64,000 nucleotides of DNA, taken from Imbricaverruca yamaguchii. Its lineage: Eukaryota; Arthropoda; Thecostraca; Neoverrucidae. The translations under genes were made by a program, and so were the position numbers. Location: contig JAOTOL010001662.1 of the NCBI GenBank assembly GCA_034440575.1, forward strand, positions 2,533,501-2,597,500, read 5' to 3'. This document shows, piece by piece, positions 36,835 to 46,480 of this stretch (position 1 is the first letter of the stretch; every line of letters begins with the position of its first letter). The notes below the pieces were generated by a model that saw only the letters and a list, made by a program, of their open reading frames with translations, ran no database searches and was not told where the DNA came from.

Positions 36835-37651
36835 ATGGAGGATATAAGTAGACTGGCAAGGGAAGCTATGATGAAATTTGAAAGAGAGATTAGGAGTGAA
36901 ATGGGTGATGTAAAAGGTGATAACCAAAGGCTCAAGGGTGAGTTGAAACTACAACAGAAGGAAAACGCAAAACTTAAATAAGAATTGATGGATACAAACT
37001 CTCATTTGGATGATCTTGAGCAATATACCAGGAGGGATTCACTGATTCTTGGAGGGGGAGGATTTCCAACTATCCCCCCAGACACATTTGAAGACCCTGA
37101 AAAAAACAAGAGAAATCACCAAAAAAATAATTAAGGAAAAGCTTGGTGTAGACCTGAAAGGAGCCATCTTTGCATGCCAACACTTGAGGCAAAACAGAAG
37201 AGTGATCATTAAGTTCCAGGATCTGGATGACAGAAATGCAGTCTATGATGCAAAATTTAGTCAGAAAGGTGAACTGAGATCTAAAATTATTGTCCATGAA
37301 AATCTGACAGCTAAACGTGCTAGGCAGATTCAAGTTTTAGGCAATCTCTGGGAAGCAAATTTGATAGCAAACTACCACACAAAAAATGGGAACATCTCGG
37401 CTATGAAAAGCAAAGAACAAAAATATACACAAATTCACCCCAACATGACCAAGGATGAAATAATACAGGCCACACAAAATGCACCTTTGAAGCAACACTC
37501 AGTCCACCAACAATCCAGTCGGACTGATGGCATTCCAGCAGGCCATAAAGTTCAGAAGGTAAATCTGGATGAATTTGTAATCAGAACTACTAGGAGTGGA
37601 GCAGCCAAAGGAGCTAGGGGTCGAGGAAGGGATGCAAACAGTGATCAGTGA
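36835..37651 (+). pseudogene. LINE ORF1 (coiled coil plus RRM-like domain), frameshifted
   Basis: MEDISRLAREAMMKFEREI starts a charged coiled coil that meets a TAA at about 36,979. The same frame continues through SHLDDLEQYTRRDSLIL. A one-base shift near 37,045 moves to the frame of the 37,049-37,651 segment (TREITKKIIKEKLGVDLKGA, RRVIIKFQDLDDRNAVYDA). 'LEQYTRRD' followed by a nucleic-acid-binding domain is the layout of L1/L2-type ORF1 proteins. A basic tail (GAAKGARGRGRDANSDQ) ends it. Confidence 0.8.
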
Positions 37652-39009
37652 TAAAGAAGCATATGCTTTCTCCATGAAATGGAACATAAAATTGGTGGAT
37701 GGACTTACGAGAGTGTGTAATAATTTTGGCATCAACATACCCATGAATTGGATGGCGCATTCTGACCTGAAGCATTCCATGCTGTTTATTGGGTCACAGC
37801 AGCTTTTGTGGAAGAAGCTTAGACTCACAAGCAATGACTTATTCCAAAGACACCCCTGGCCATACTCCCATTCATACTGCCATTGTGCTATTGGTATGAT
37901 GTGGGTTTATGTGAGTGAATGTGTGTGTGCCTGAAGTATGAAACCTGAAATGGTTTGCTTCCATGAAGCTTTTTAAACCTGCGGCATCAGGGGTGCCAGT
38001 GCAAAACTTCTGAGCACATTGTCAAATTATGGAGGACCAAACATCTGAGAGATGAAGGTCAAACAAACAACGAATGCTTAGTGGCGCCCACTGGGCAAGC
38101 TTAGCCACATATAGGTACAAATTGTACCTGCCTGCCAAAGCTGGCCGTTTCCAATTTGAGCAGGATTGTATTGGAGTTATGGATGTGCCATCTGTATTCT
38201 GTATTTTATTGAGGTATTATTTGTATGCTTGCTTTCCTTTTGGGAAGTTGTATGCACACATCTTTGGTCCATGCATACAAAATTGAACCATTCCGGAGTA
38301 TGATATGTGTAAATATTTCTGATCATTTGTATGTGACTCACCCTTACCCCTTTCACCTGGTTGCACCTAAATTTAGCTATGATATCTTCAGTGGTATCAA
38401 TAGATCAGCTGATATAAAATGAATATAAATAAATGATGCTTTTCACTTGTTTCCTAAATGCCCCCTGGACATCTCTTCTGTTTTTTCATTATCTTGGTGC
38501 CTGCATGACTGCCCAGTTGCCATGTGCTATACAGGGTTTATAAGCCACTACCCAACCTGGAACTACTCGATAACCATGAATGGTCGTGAGTACACATGTT
38601 TGTTTACCGGGTAGGAGGCGGCCATTATTTTTGGTAGTGAGCTTAGATACTGTGTAGCAATTACATCGACAATACAGGTTTTATATTGAAATAAAAAAAT
38701 GTAATACTTTTTTAATCATCAATATTCCCATTACATAAGTTTCTAATCTAGCTACAGTACATCACTGCATATTCTAACTTTTTTTAAAAGATATTACTTA
38801 ACTTAATCATCACGCAAGCAGCAGCTGATGCAGTTATTTTGATATGTTAATACAATACATCTATTCATATGTTTAGGTATCCATCTGTTCCTGGTGAATA
38901 AATCAGACAAAAAATGTACCAACCCGTTTTCTGGTATAGTACTTATTTATATGTAGATTAATTAAATATACTGGTATTATTGGCAAGGCAAGGCAAGGTA
39001 TTATTGGCA

Positions 39010-42000
39010 TGGATATATTGCAAATTGAAGCGAACCAAGATAATTTAGGAAGACACTTACAAGACGAGTTTGGGGATGATTTCTCAGATCATGAACATAT
39101 TATAGCTAATTGTAACTACACACTTCCAAACTCTATGTTTGGAGTGGCGAGGGGGTTTTTCTATAATACATTTAAATGCTAGATCCATTAAGAATAAATT
39201 TGCTGATATACAAGTTTTCCTAGCTACCACTGGTATCAAATGGTCAGTGATATGCATATCTGAAACATGGTTGAAGAAGGATACTGAAAAATACTTTTAA
39301 ATTAACAATTACACCATGTCTGCATCTAGTCGTTGTTACAGGGAGGGTAGGGGTTCAGCAATATATGTTTGCAATTCCTATGTAGCAAAATGCATGAATA
39401 TTATTGAAAGCAACCTCATTGAAGCCTCATTTGTTGAAGTAAGCCTTGGAAATGAAAACAAAAATGAATCCATAATAATTTGCCAGATGTACCGTCCCCC
39501 ATGTTCCTCACACAGTGAGTTCCATAGCATGTTTGATGGATTATTAGACAGCCTAGAAAGCAAAGGAAAACTTACTATCATAACAGGAGACTTCAACTAT
39601 AACTTACTGAACATCAGAAATGATGTTACTTACAACTTACTGAATATCAGAAATGATAGAAACAATAAGTCCTTCCTAAACTTGCTCACATCTTATGGAT
39701 TTTGGCCTACCATAACAACAAAGGCCACTCATATACATAGTTTTGGTATGACATTGCTCGACAATATATTTATAAATGGTCTTTCCTATACTGGTTCTTC
39801 TGGGATATTGCTTGAGGACTTATCAGATCATCTTCCCATTTTTATGACTTTAACTTTAGATAAAAACCAAACTTCAACAAAAGATAATAGAACAGCATTT
39901 GATTACAATCAGGTGGGTAAACTAAATGCTTATTTGGCATTGGAATTGCACAATTTTGATAACAACACTGATGCTAATATTGCATGCTCTCAGCTGATTG
40001 AAGCATATATACATGGCATGAAGCTTTGCACTAAAGCACTTACCCACAGTAGAAGGAGAACTACTATAAAACCATGGATTACTGCAGGAATATTGTGCTT
40101 CATAAACAAAAACAAACAAAAAATTGTACAAGAGGTACATACAAAATCCAAGCATACAAAATGAATTGGAATATAAACAGTATAGAAACATTCTAGTTCA
40201 TATTTTGAGAGATGCAAAAAAACTGTACTATCAAACAGCCTTATGTTGCAATCAACAGGATGGCCAAAGAACATGGAAAATCCTAAATGAACTGATCAAT
40301 AGGAAAAAGCCAGATTAAAACTTCCTGATATGTTAGTAGATGAAGATGGCAATGAATATGACAGGAATTGTGTGCCTAATGCATTTAATACTTTCTTTGT
40401 CTCTGCTGAGAGAGATTGGAACAAAAGACAGATTTTATAGAAAAAGATCCAATTGAATATATAGCTGAACCTACCTATGCAAGGTTTTCTGATCATATAA
40501 GTACTAGTGAAATTAAAGTAGAATCAATTATTAAGAACATGAAATCTGTTGTAGGTGGCATAGATGGAATCAGCACAAAAATGTTAATGCTTACCTATAA
40601 AAGTATCTTGAAGCAGATTACCCACCTGGACACCCACCCACCCATCTTTGTCTGCATGGCAGAATATTTCCTGATGATTTAAAGAAAGCAGTCGTTGTAC
40701 CTGTTTTCAAGGCAGGAGAACATCACAAATTCACAAATTATAGACCTATATCTTTACTCCCTATCTTTTCTAAAATTTTGGAAAAAATATTGCATGCCTA
40801 TCTTTCAGCATATTTGGAACAAAATAATGTACTAAGCCCTTTCCAATTTGGCTTCAGAAAAAGCTATAGTGCATACATGCCCATTATGCATTTATATAAT
40901 GAAATAACTAAGTCCATAGAAAATAAAGAAATTGTGTGTGGTTTATATCTTGATTTGAAAAAAGGCTTTTGACACAGTTAGCACAGAGATATTAGTCAGA
41001 AAATTACAATGCATTGGACTTGAAGGACCCCTTCTTAGAATACTAAAATCATACCTTAGAAATAGATATCAGCAAACTAAAGTACCTGAGACTCTATCTG
41101 AACCAGAATTAATTTCTATGGGTGTTCCTCAGGGTTCCATTCTGGGGCCATTATTATTTATCATATATATAAACAACTTGCCCAGAATTTTGAATGAAGT
41201 AAATATGTACCTTTTGCTGATGACGCAGCAATTATTGTTAAGGCAAAAAGTATAGATTAATTACAGAATAAAATTAATCGCATTGTTCCGGAACTAACAA
41301 TGGTTCCAAGCAAATAGGATGTCATTGTAATGTAGGGAAGACAAATTACCAAATATATTCTGGAACTCCCATTAATGATATAAATATAATGATCAATTCT
41401 GTTAAAGTGAAAAGAAAAGAAATCAAGTATCTTGGCATGGTGTTGGATGACAAATTAACTTGGTATGGGCACATCGATTATATTACATCCATTATTAGTA
41501 GAAACTTCGGTATTATGGGGAGGGCAAAATACTTCATAACAAGTCGTGAACTGAGGTATTTATACAACTCTTCTATATGATTTGGGGTAATAATTATCCC
41601 ACTAGACTAAACCAAGTCATTAAATCCCAGAAACATGCCTTGCGAATTATTGATTACAGATGTTATACATACCCTACAAATGAATTTGTAAAAGCTGCCC
41701 ATCATCATCATCAGGAGTGATGATGGCCCCTGGCCGAAACGTTGAGTAATATAGCATGATCCCTAACGCTACTTTTGATGTTGAGTAAACCCAGCACCTC
41801 CTGGTATATTGAGGGTCGTACATTTCGTCTCACGCAATGTCTAAAACCCAGGAGGACCTAAGAGCCATTCTTCGTTGTATTAAACAACATTTCTCTATAG
41901 CATTTACCTATCGACAATATAGGCTATATGCTATTACTCACTCTGCTCCAAAATCATGGAACAATGTAATATGTAAAATATTTCCCAGTATTCAGCAAGT

Positions 42001-42064
42001 ACCAAGGAAAAAAGATGTGCTAAAGAAATGCATCAGACATCACTTTATGGAATTATATATCTAA
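39010..42064 (+). pseudogene. LINE ORF2 (endonuclease and reverse transcriptase), multiply broken
   Basis: ATG 39,010 (MDILQIEANQDNLGRH). Endonuclease blocks: HLNARSIKNKFADIQVFL and ICISETWLKKD (39,160-39,290), TIITGDFNYN (39,575) and EDLSDHLPIF (39,815). RT blocks: FTNYRPISLLPIFSKILEKI, FGFRKSYSA, LYLDLKKGFDT (40,945), MGVPQGSILGPLLFIIYINN (41,118) and a shifted FADDAAIIV (41,210). The thumb follows at 41,389-41,580. After the insertion the C-terminus appears at 41,837-42,064. At least six frame changes make it a pseudogene. 42,065-42,430 shows nothing recognisable. Confidence 0.9.
41700..41825 (+). mobile_element. Small insertion with hammerhead/Penelope-like sequence
   Basis: It interrupts the LINE 3' region. 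After (CATCAT)n comes GAGTGATGAT, a GGCC-CCT-GGCC hairpin and CGAAACGTTGAG. This order (TGATGA, stem, GAAAC) is that of a hammerhead ribozyme core as found in Penelope-like elements, but the canonical C before TGATGA is a G here. The remaining 80 bp are unrecognised. Confidence 0.4.
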
Positions 42065-42507
42065 AAGGAAAACTGAAGTCAGACTATAGCTCATACAATT
42101 CCCAAAGGTAGCTTTAAAGGTTGCACCCTGCTAGATTTGGTATCAGTGTTGATATATGAAAATGTACAAATGTATGTGATTGATTGGACTTTTTTGTGTT
42201 TCTTTTTGTGTCAAAGGATATTAGTAGGCTGGTACACACCTATCTTATTCTCCATGAGACATCTCCATATGAATCTGTTTTCAACATTTTTGTACTCCCC
42301 TAACATTTTCATCTTGTGACCCTGGGAACTCTGTGGGCGTTACTAGCTTGCTATCCGTCCGCTGATTTCCTAGGGTCGCGTTTCCTTTCTACTAATTGGT
42401 GGTGATCTATCTGCAAAATGAAAAGAATAAAAAAAACCCAGATGGGATGCAAATTGTATTTAGCTAAACACATCAGTTTGCATTGTTCTTTGTATCCCAG
42501 GGCACCC

Positions 42508-42635
42508 TTGTGTTGGCTGCCTTGATCTATGGGCAGCTCACCAAGGAATGCCACACATTGAAGGATCCAATGAAGGTGCATACAGCCAAAGGAGATAGGC
42601 TGCTGCTGCATCTGATATGGGGGACGACAATTGGG
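42508..42635 (+). CDS. Candidate exon of unknown gene
   Basis: An acceptor TTTGTATCCCAG, about 128 open bases (start GTLVLAALIYGQLTKECHTL, end LLLHLIWGTTI) and a GTGAGA donor. Composition is protein-like, with two hydrophobic patches. No family is recognised. It could be a 5' exon of the IQCB1-like gene that follows or of another gene, or chance. Confidence 0.25.
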
Positions 42636-42956
42636 TGAGAAAAAAAAATTTAAAAAAAGTACTGAGCCGTTTGACTTCTGGTGAAGCATCACTTACATGC
42701 TAGTACTTTCTTTGGCCACAAATCACTCTTGTGCAATAATTCAACATTTTGTGCATGGTGCAGCTCAGTATGTCTGCAAGTGTGAATAGCAATGCAACAG
42801 CATATCATTGATGTAACCAGAAACGTACCGAGCGTCTTCCGTCCGCCCTGACCCCCTGTTTCTCAATCTGTCTACTGGGGAATTGCCATGGATATTCGTT
42901 GTTCGAAGCCCTTATTCAGACGTCCTTCTCATTTATACAGCATGCCATCTTTTCAG

Positions 42957-43101
42957 GTTCAAATGGAGGAAAAGTTGCGAAGTGCTGCATTTTACCTTAG
43001 CGAGGCGTCCGACTATGCGGAGCTCGTGCCAGGGATTGTGGAAACTTTGGAGGACGTCATGAGTCTGGTGCCATCTTCATCGGTGACACTTCTGTCTGAA
43101 C
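42957..43101 (+). CDS. IQCB1: IQCB1-like exon 1 (putative first coding exon)
   Basis: An acceptor-like CATCTTTTCAG precedes ATG 42,963. Open upstream ATGs at 42,888 and 42,942 are in the same frame if this is a true first exon. The protein begins MEEKLRSAAFYLSEASDYAE and continues as PGIVETLEDVMSLVP. This resembles the N-terminal helix pair of IQCB1 only in general layout. The donor GAAC|GTAAGC leaves phase 1. Its place in the gene rests on phase and order, so this is the least certain exon. Confidence 0.55.
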
Positions 43102-43634
43102 GTAAGCTGGGGTACACACGGCCAGTTGTGCTCTTCATGTCGAGTGTCGATTGACTCCCGCACAGCGTTGATGGCGAATTCCCGCAAACAGCGCGATTAA
43201 ATATTTCGTATTTGGTTAAGGAAGACCTGTGTTTCCTTGTTGTAAGCCATTGCAGACAGATAATAAGTTCAAATTAACTTCACCTTTCAGAAAATACTTG
43301 AGGTTAGAATAACTGTGGAACTGTATTCTGACGGGAAGTTTTAGCATCCGGACCATTCACTGATCAAGTGCTAAAAAGCGTCGAATGTTTTTTTAAAAGC
43401 ACTTTCAATTAAAGACTCTGCCACCTCCTCAGGTAATTCATTCTCATCTACCACTTTCTAGCTGAATGTCATCTGTCATATATTTACATTCCCTCGATTC
43501 CTTCAATTATTTCCTTAATGAAACAGTGTGGCTGATATTGTTGGCATTGAGATCAGCAGCACAGGAAGAAATTACCACAGTACTTTCAAACAATCACAAT
43601 GAGGAACCATCCACCACATATCAATGACATGTGG

Positions 43635-43795
43635 TGTGTGGGTGGCCAAATGGTTAAGGTGTTGAGCCGTGGATGTTTAGGTTCCGGGTTCAGCACTCTC
43701 ACCAACTCGGAACATTTCCCAATCCTGCGGCCCACCCGTGAAACAGTGGGTGAAACCATCGCTCGTGATCGTGCGTACAGTCCTTCGTGAAACAC
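43635..43795 (+). repeat. tRNA-derived SINE (family A), diverged
   Basis: GTGGGTGGCCAAATGGTTAAG matches box A of the 33.4-kb copy. GGTTCCGGGTTCAGCACTC holds box B. CATTTCCCAATCCTGCGGCC and GTGAAACAGTGGGTG follow as in family A. It lies in IQCB1 intron 1. Confidence 0.85.
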
Positions 43796-44156
43796 CCAAT
43801 GATAATATTTCAAGGACATGTCATGATCAGACCTGAACAATACACACCTACTAGGATCAATCTCATTCAACGCAATGCTTATCACCCTACTGCACTGCTT
43901 CAAATTCAAAATGTAGATTCTGGGAGTTAAATAGTTGATCCATTCTCATTTTGTAATCCATTCAACAGGGCTCTCCACTACCAAGCAGTGTATTCGATTG
44001 CCCATCCACACTGACTGAAGCCTGTTGGTGCTTAGCTGTCCTACACGAATTGACGACTGTTAGGAGTTTCACATTATTAATCCCTTTAAATATGTCAAAA
44101 TATAATTTATATTACTGCTTACTGCGACAGGACTCGTGCTGTGGCCTGACATATTT

Positions 44157-44512
44157 GGTGCTGTGCCCCAACAGGCCTGGTGCTGTGGCCTGCCATACCT
44201 GGTGCTCCTGGCCTGACATACCTGGTGCTGTGGCATGACAGACCTGGTGCTGTGCCCCAACAAACCTGGTGCTGTGGCCTGACAGACCTGGTGTTGTGCC
44301 CCAATGGATCTGGTGCTGTGTCCGACAGACCTGGTGCTGTGACCTAACAGACCTGGTGCTGTTCCCCAATGGATCTGGTGCTGTGCACCAACAGGCCTGA
44401 TGTTGTGATCCAACAAACCTGATGCTGTGCCCTGACAGACATGATGCTGTTCCACAATGGTCCTGGTGCTGTGCCTTGACAGACATGCTGCTGTGCCCCA
44501 ACCGACCTGATA
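44157..44512. repeat. 22-bp minisatellite, about 16 copies
   Basis: Units of CTGGTGCTGTGNCCNNACAGAC type recur every 22 bp, just upstream of exon 2, within the intron. Frames on the minus strand through it are repetitive artefacts. Confidence 0.93.
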
Positions 44513-44576
44513 ACCTGATAAGTGTGCTGTGTTGGTATGTTCCTGTGCTTCAATATGCCTGGTATTGTGTCGATAG

Positions 44577-44778
44577 AGCTGACTTCACCAGAGATGGTGG
44601 CGCTGCTGGCCGCTGAGAACGGTCGCATTTGTACAGCCGCCGTCGCCACCATCACCGCCATGGTGCAACGACTCGACGGAAAGCTCAGAGCCGCACTGGC
44701 ACATGGCGACGGCTTCCTAGAGCTGCTCGATGAACTGGTGTACCAACTATCCACCATCAGTGACACAGCATATGCACG
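44577..44778 (+). CDS. IQCB1: IQCB1-like exon 2 (helical repeat domain)
   Basis: Encodes LTSPEMVALLAAENGRICTA through LVYQLSTISDTAYA. It aligns well with the human stretch from 'FLHLLQADN' to 'VIFKLFSTPSPVIRS', including spacing. The acceptor CGATAG is weak in pyrimidines. The donor CACG|GTGAGC is strong and is the source of the 49-bp repeat that follows. Confidence 0.82.
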
Positions 44779-45145
44779 GTGAGCTGGTGTACCGACTGTC
44801 CACCGTCAGTGACACAACATGTGCACGATGAGTTGGTGTACCGACTGTCCACCGTCAGTGACGCAACATGTGCACGGTGAGCTGGTGTACCGACTGTCCA
44901 CCGTCAGAGACACAACATGTGCACGGTGAGCTGGTGTACCGACTGTCCACCGTCAGTGACGTAACATGTGCACGGTGAGCTGGTGTACCGACTGTCCACC
45001 GTCAGTGACGTAACATGTGCACGGTGAGCTGGTGTACCGACTGTCCACCGTCAGTGACGCAACATGTGCACGGTGAGCTGGTGTACCGACTGTCCACCGT
45101 CAGTGACATAACATGTGCACGGTGAGCTGGTGTACCGACTGACTG
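44730..45145 (+). repeat. 49-bp minisatellite made from the exon 2 end and its splice donor
   Basis: The last 49 bases of exon 2 (ending ...GCATATGCACG) plus GTGAGCTGGTG are repeated about eight times at 49-bp steps (donor-like sites at 44,779, 44,877, 44,926, 44,975, 45,024, 45,073 and 45,122; at 44,828 the G is lost, GATGAG). The array lies in intron 2. Copies differ by only one to four bases. Confidence 0.95.
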
Positions 45146-45236
45146 TGATCAGCCTCTACCAATAATGCCAACATTGGACAATTTTGTGTCATTATCCGCT
45201 ATTTGCAGCTGATGCGTTCCGAACCTTAGGGAGAAA

Positions 45237-45290
45237 TATAATCCACATGGGTTGATGCACCCTAAAACCCCAATAATTATCATCATCGAA
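45237..45290 (+). repeat. 3' tail of another copy of the I-superfamily LINE
   Basis: ATAATCCACATGGGTTGATG followed by CACCCTAAAACCCCAATAAT and ATCATCATC matches the LINE tail at 4493-4537 with one or two differences. Only the extreme 3' end is present. Confidence 0.85.
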
Positions 45291-45741
45291 CCCTAGGGAC
45301 GGGCTGGGATAACGAGCCACCGGGATCGTTATCGGAGCCCTGATGTCCCTGGCATTAATGTGTCTGCGTACTTCGAATATAAATGACGCTTCATGACCTA
45401 ACCCTGGATTATATGACGCATTGTTTTTAGTTAGTTCGCATGTTGGTGAATCATTGGTGAGAAACTGGTCGAAAGTTTTTTGTTTCTCGTGGGTGTGGGG
45501 CAGTGTTGGATTTTCATTTCTCAGTCTTGGATTCTGAGTGTATAATTTTTTGGCTTGCCAAAGTATGGAGTGTATAATCTTGAGAGGCACTATGTTATGG
45601 GGTGTATAATTTCCCAGTTTGCCAAATTATGGGGTGTTTGTTGAAGCACCAAGTAACGGAGTATATACATTTTATATATAACGAAGTGTATAAATTTTGA
45701 AAAATGCAGTGATGTCTCCTGGAATGAAGAACAAAAACCCA

Positions 45742-45895
45742 GGGGCCTCGGTAGCCTAGATGGTGGAGCGTGGGACTCGAATCTCACGGCCGGCGGCATT
45801 TGCAGTCCACCCACGACCAATCGGTGTGATATAGGGTGGCGGCGCTATGCGACCTTGCGGTTGAATGCGTCGTAAAATAACCCGATAATTCTTCT
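45742..45895 (+). repeat. tRNA-derived SINE (family B)
   Basis: Head GGGGCCTCGGTAGCCTAGAT, box B near GACTCGAATCTCACGG, core CCACGACCAATCGGTGTGAT, tail GCGTCGTAAAATAACCCGAT. It shares the core and tail with the copies at 53.9, 55.8 and 57.1 kb. It is nested inside the hAT element. Confidence 0.8.
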
Positions 45896-46012
45896 TCCTC
45901 AAGAATAAAACGTCTTTAAGTAATTTGTTAGGTTCTTATCCTAGTGTCTCACAGACAACCAGATGGGGTCCACCACACATCGTCGTCTGAAGTCATCCAC
46001 CACGTTACGTGA

Positions 46013-46480
46013 ATGACTTATAAGGCAACTTCCTGAGCAATGGTAGAGAAAATGAACACAAAAGTATACTTAATCGATGTCAACCAAGTTTATATATCAA
46101 TACCTGCTACTCCTAGCATAGGTACCAACACCGCATAACTAATACAAATTCACAACATACCTCGAGAGCAGGACGTTCGTGCACCGCTGGGTCTAAAATG
46201 GGAGGGTCTAAAATGTTACTTCGGGATATGGGTTTCGGAATATATAATGGTTGAAGGAAAGTTATACTAAAACAATCCGTCAAAAATATTTTATTCTCTC
46301 CACGATGAAATTTTCTCTTTTTTTTCAAATGAGAAAGCTGAAAAAAATATTGAAGTCAATCCTTATTAAAATGAAATGTATTTCAATGCACTTTTTAGTT
46401 CATGTCTGGAATGTTTAGTAGAAGCAAGGAATGATTTGGAAGGATGAAAAGCGACTAGACGGGCGGGCAAATTGCTGCTG
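46013..46480. mobile_element. Internal fragment of the 27.6-kb hAT family
   Basis: AGCAATGGTAGAGAAAATG and CAAAAGTATACTTAATCGAT match 29,030-29,080 in reverse. ATACTAAAACAATCCGTC and GTTCATGTCTGGAATGTTTA match the 28.7-28.9-kb region in reverse. No ends are visible. Confidence 0.7.

Larger units (their letters stand above)
36745..42064 (+). mobile_element. Decayed two-ORF non-LTR retrotransposon (CR1/L2-like)
   Basis: ORF1 (36,835-37,651), a spacer with remnants to about 39,000, then ORF2 (39,010-42,064). ORF2 carries endonuclease and reverse transcriptase but no RNase H. Numerous frameshifts and stops are present, and an unrelated insertion of about 120 bp lies at 41,700-41,825. Near full length, but much older than the CR1 copy at 19.6-22.4 kb. 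Confidence 0.85.

Noticed and set aside
43985..44100. Possible IQCB1 exon after TTCAACAG (GSPLPSSVFDCPSTL...)
   Set aside because: No GT donor in a sensible place and no resemblance to the missing N-terminal block.
44069..44501. Minus-strand frames with QHQVCWGTAPGL-type repeats
   Set aside because: They follow the 22-bp minisatellite; a period not divisible by three means all frames show the same repeat, so there is no sign of selection.
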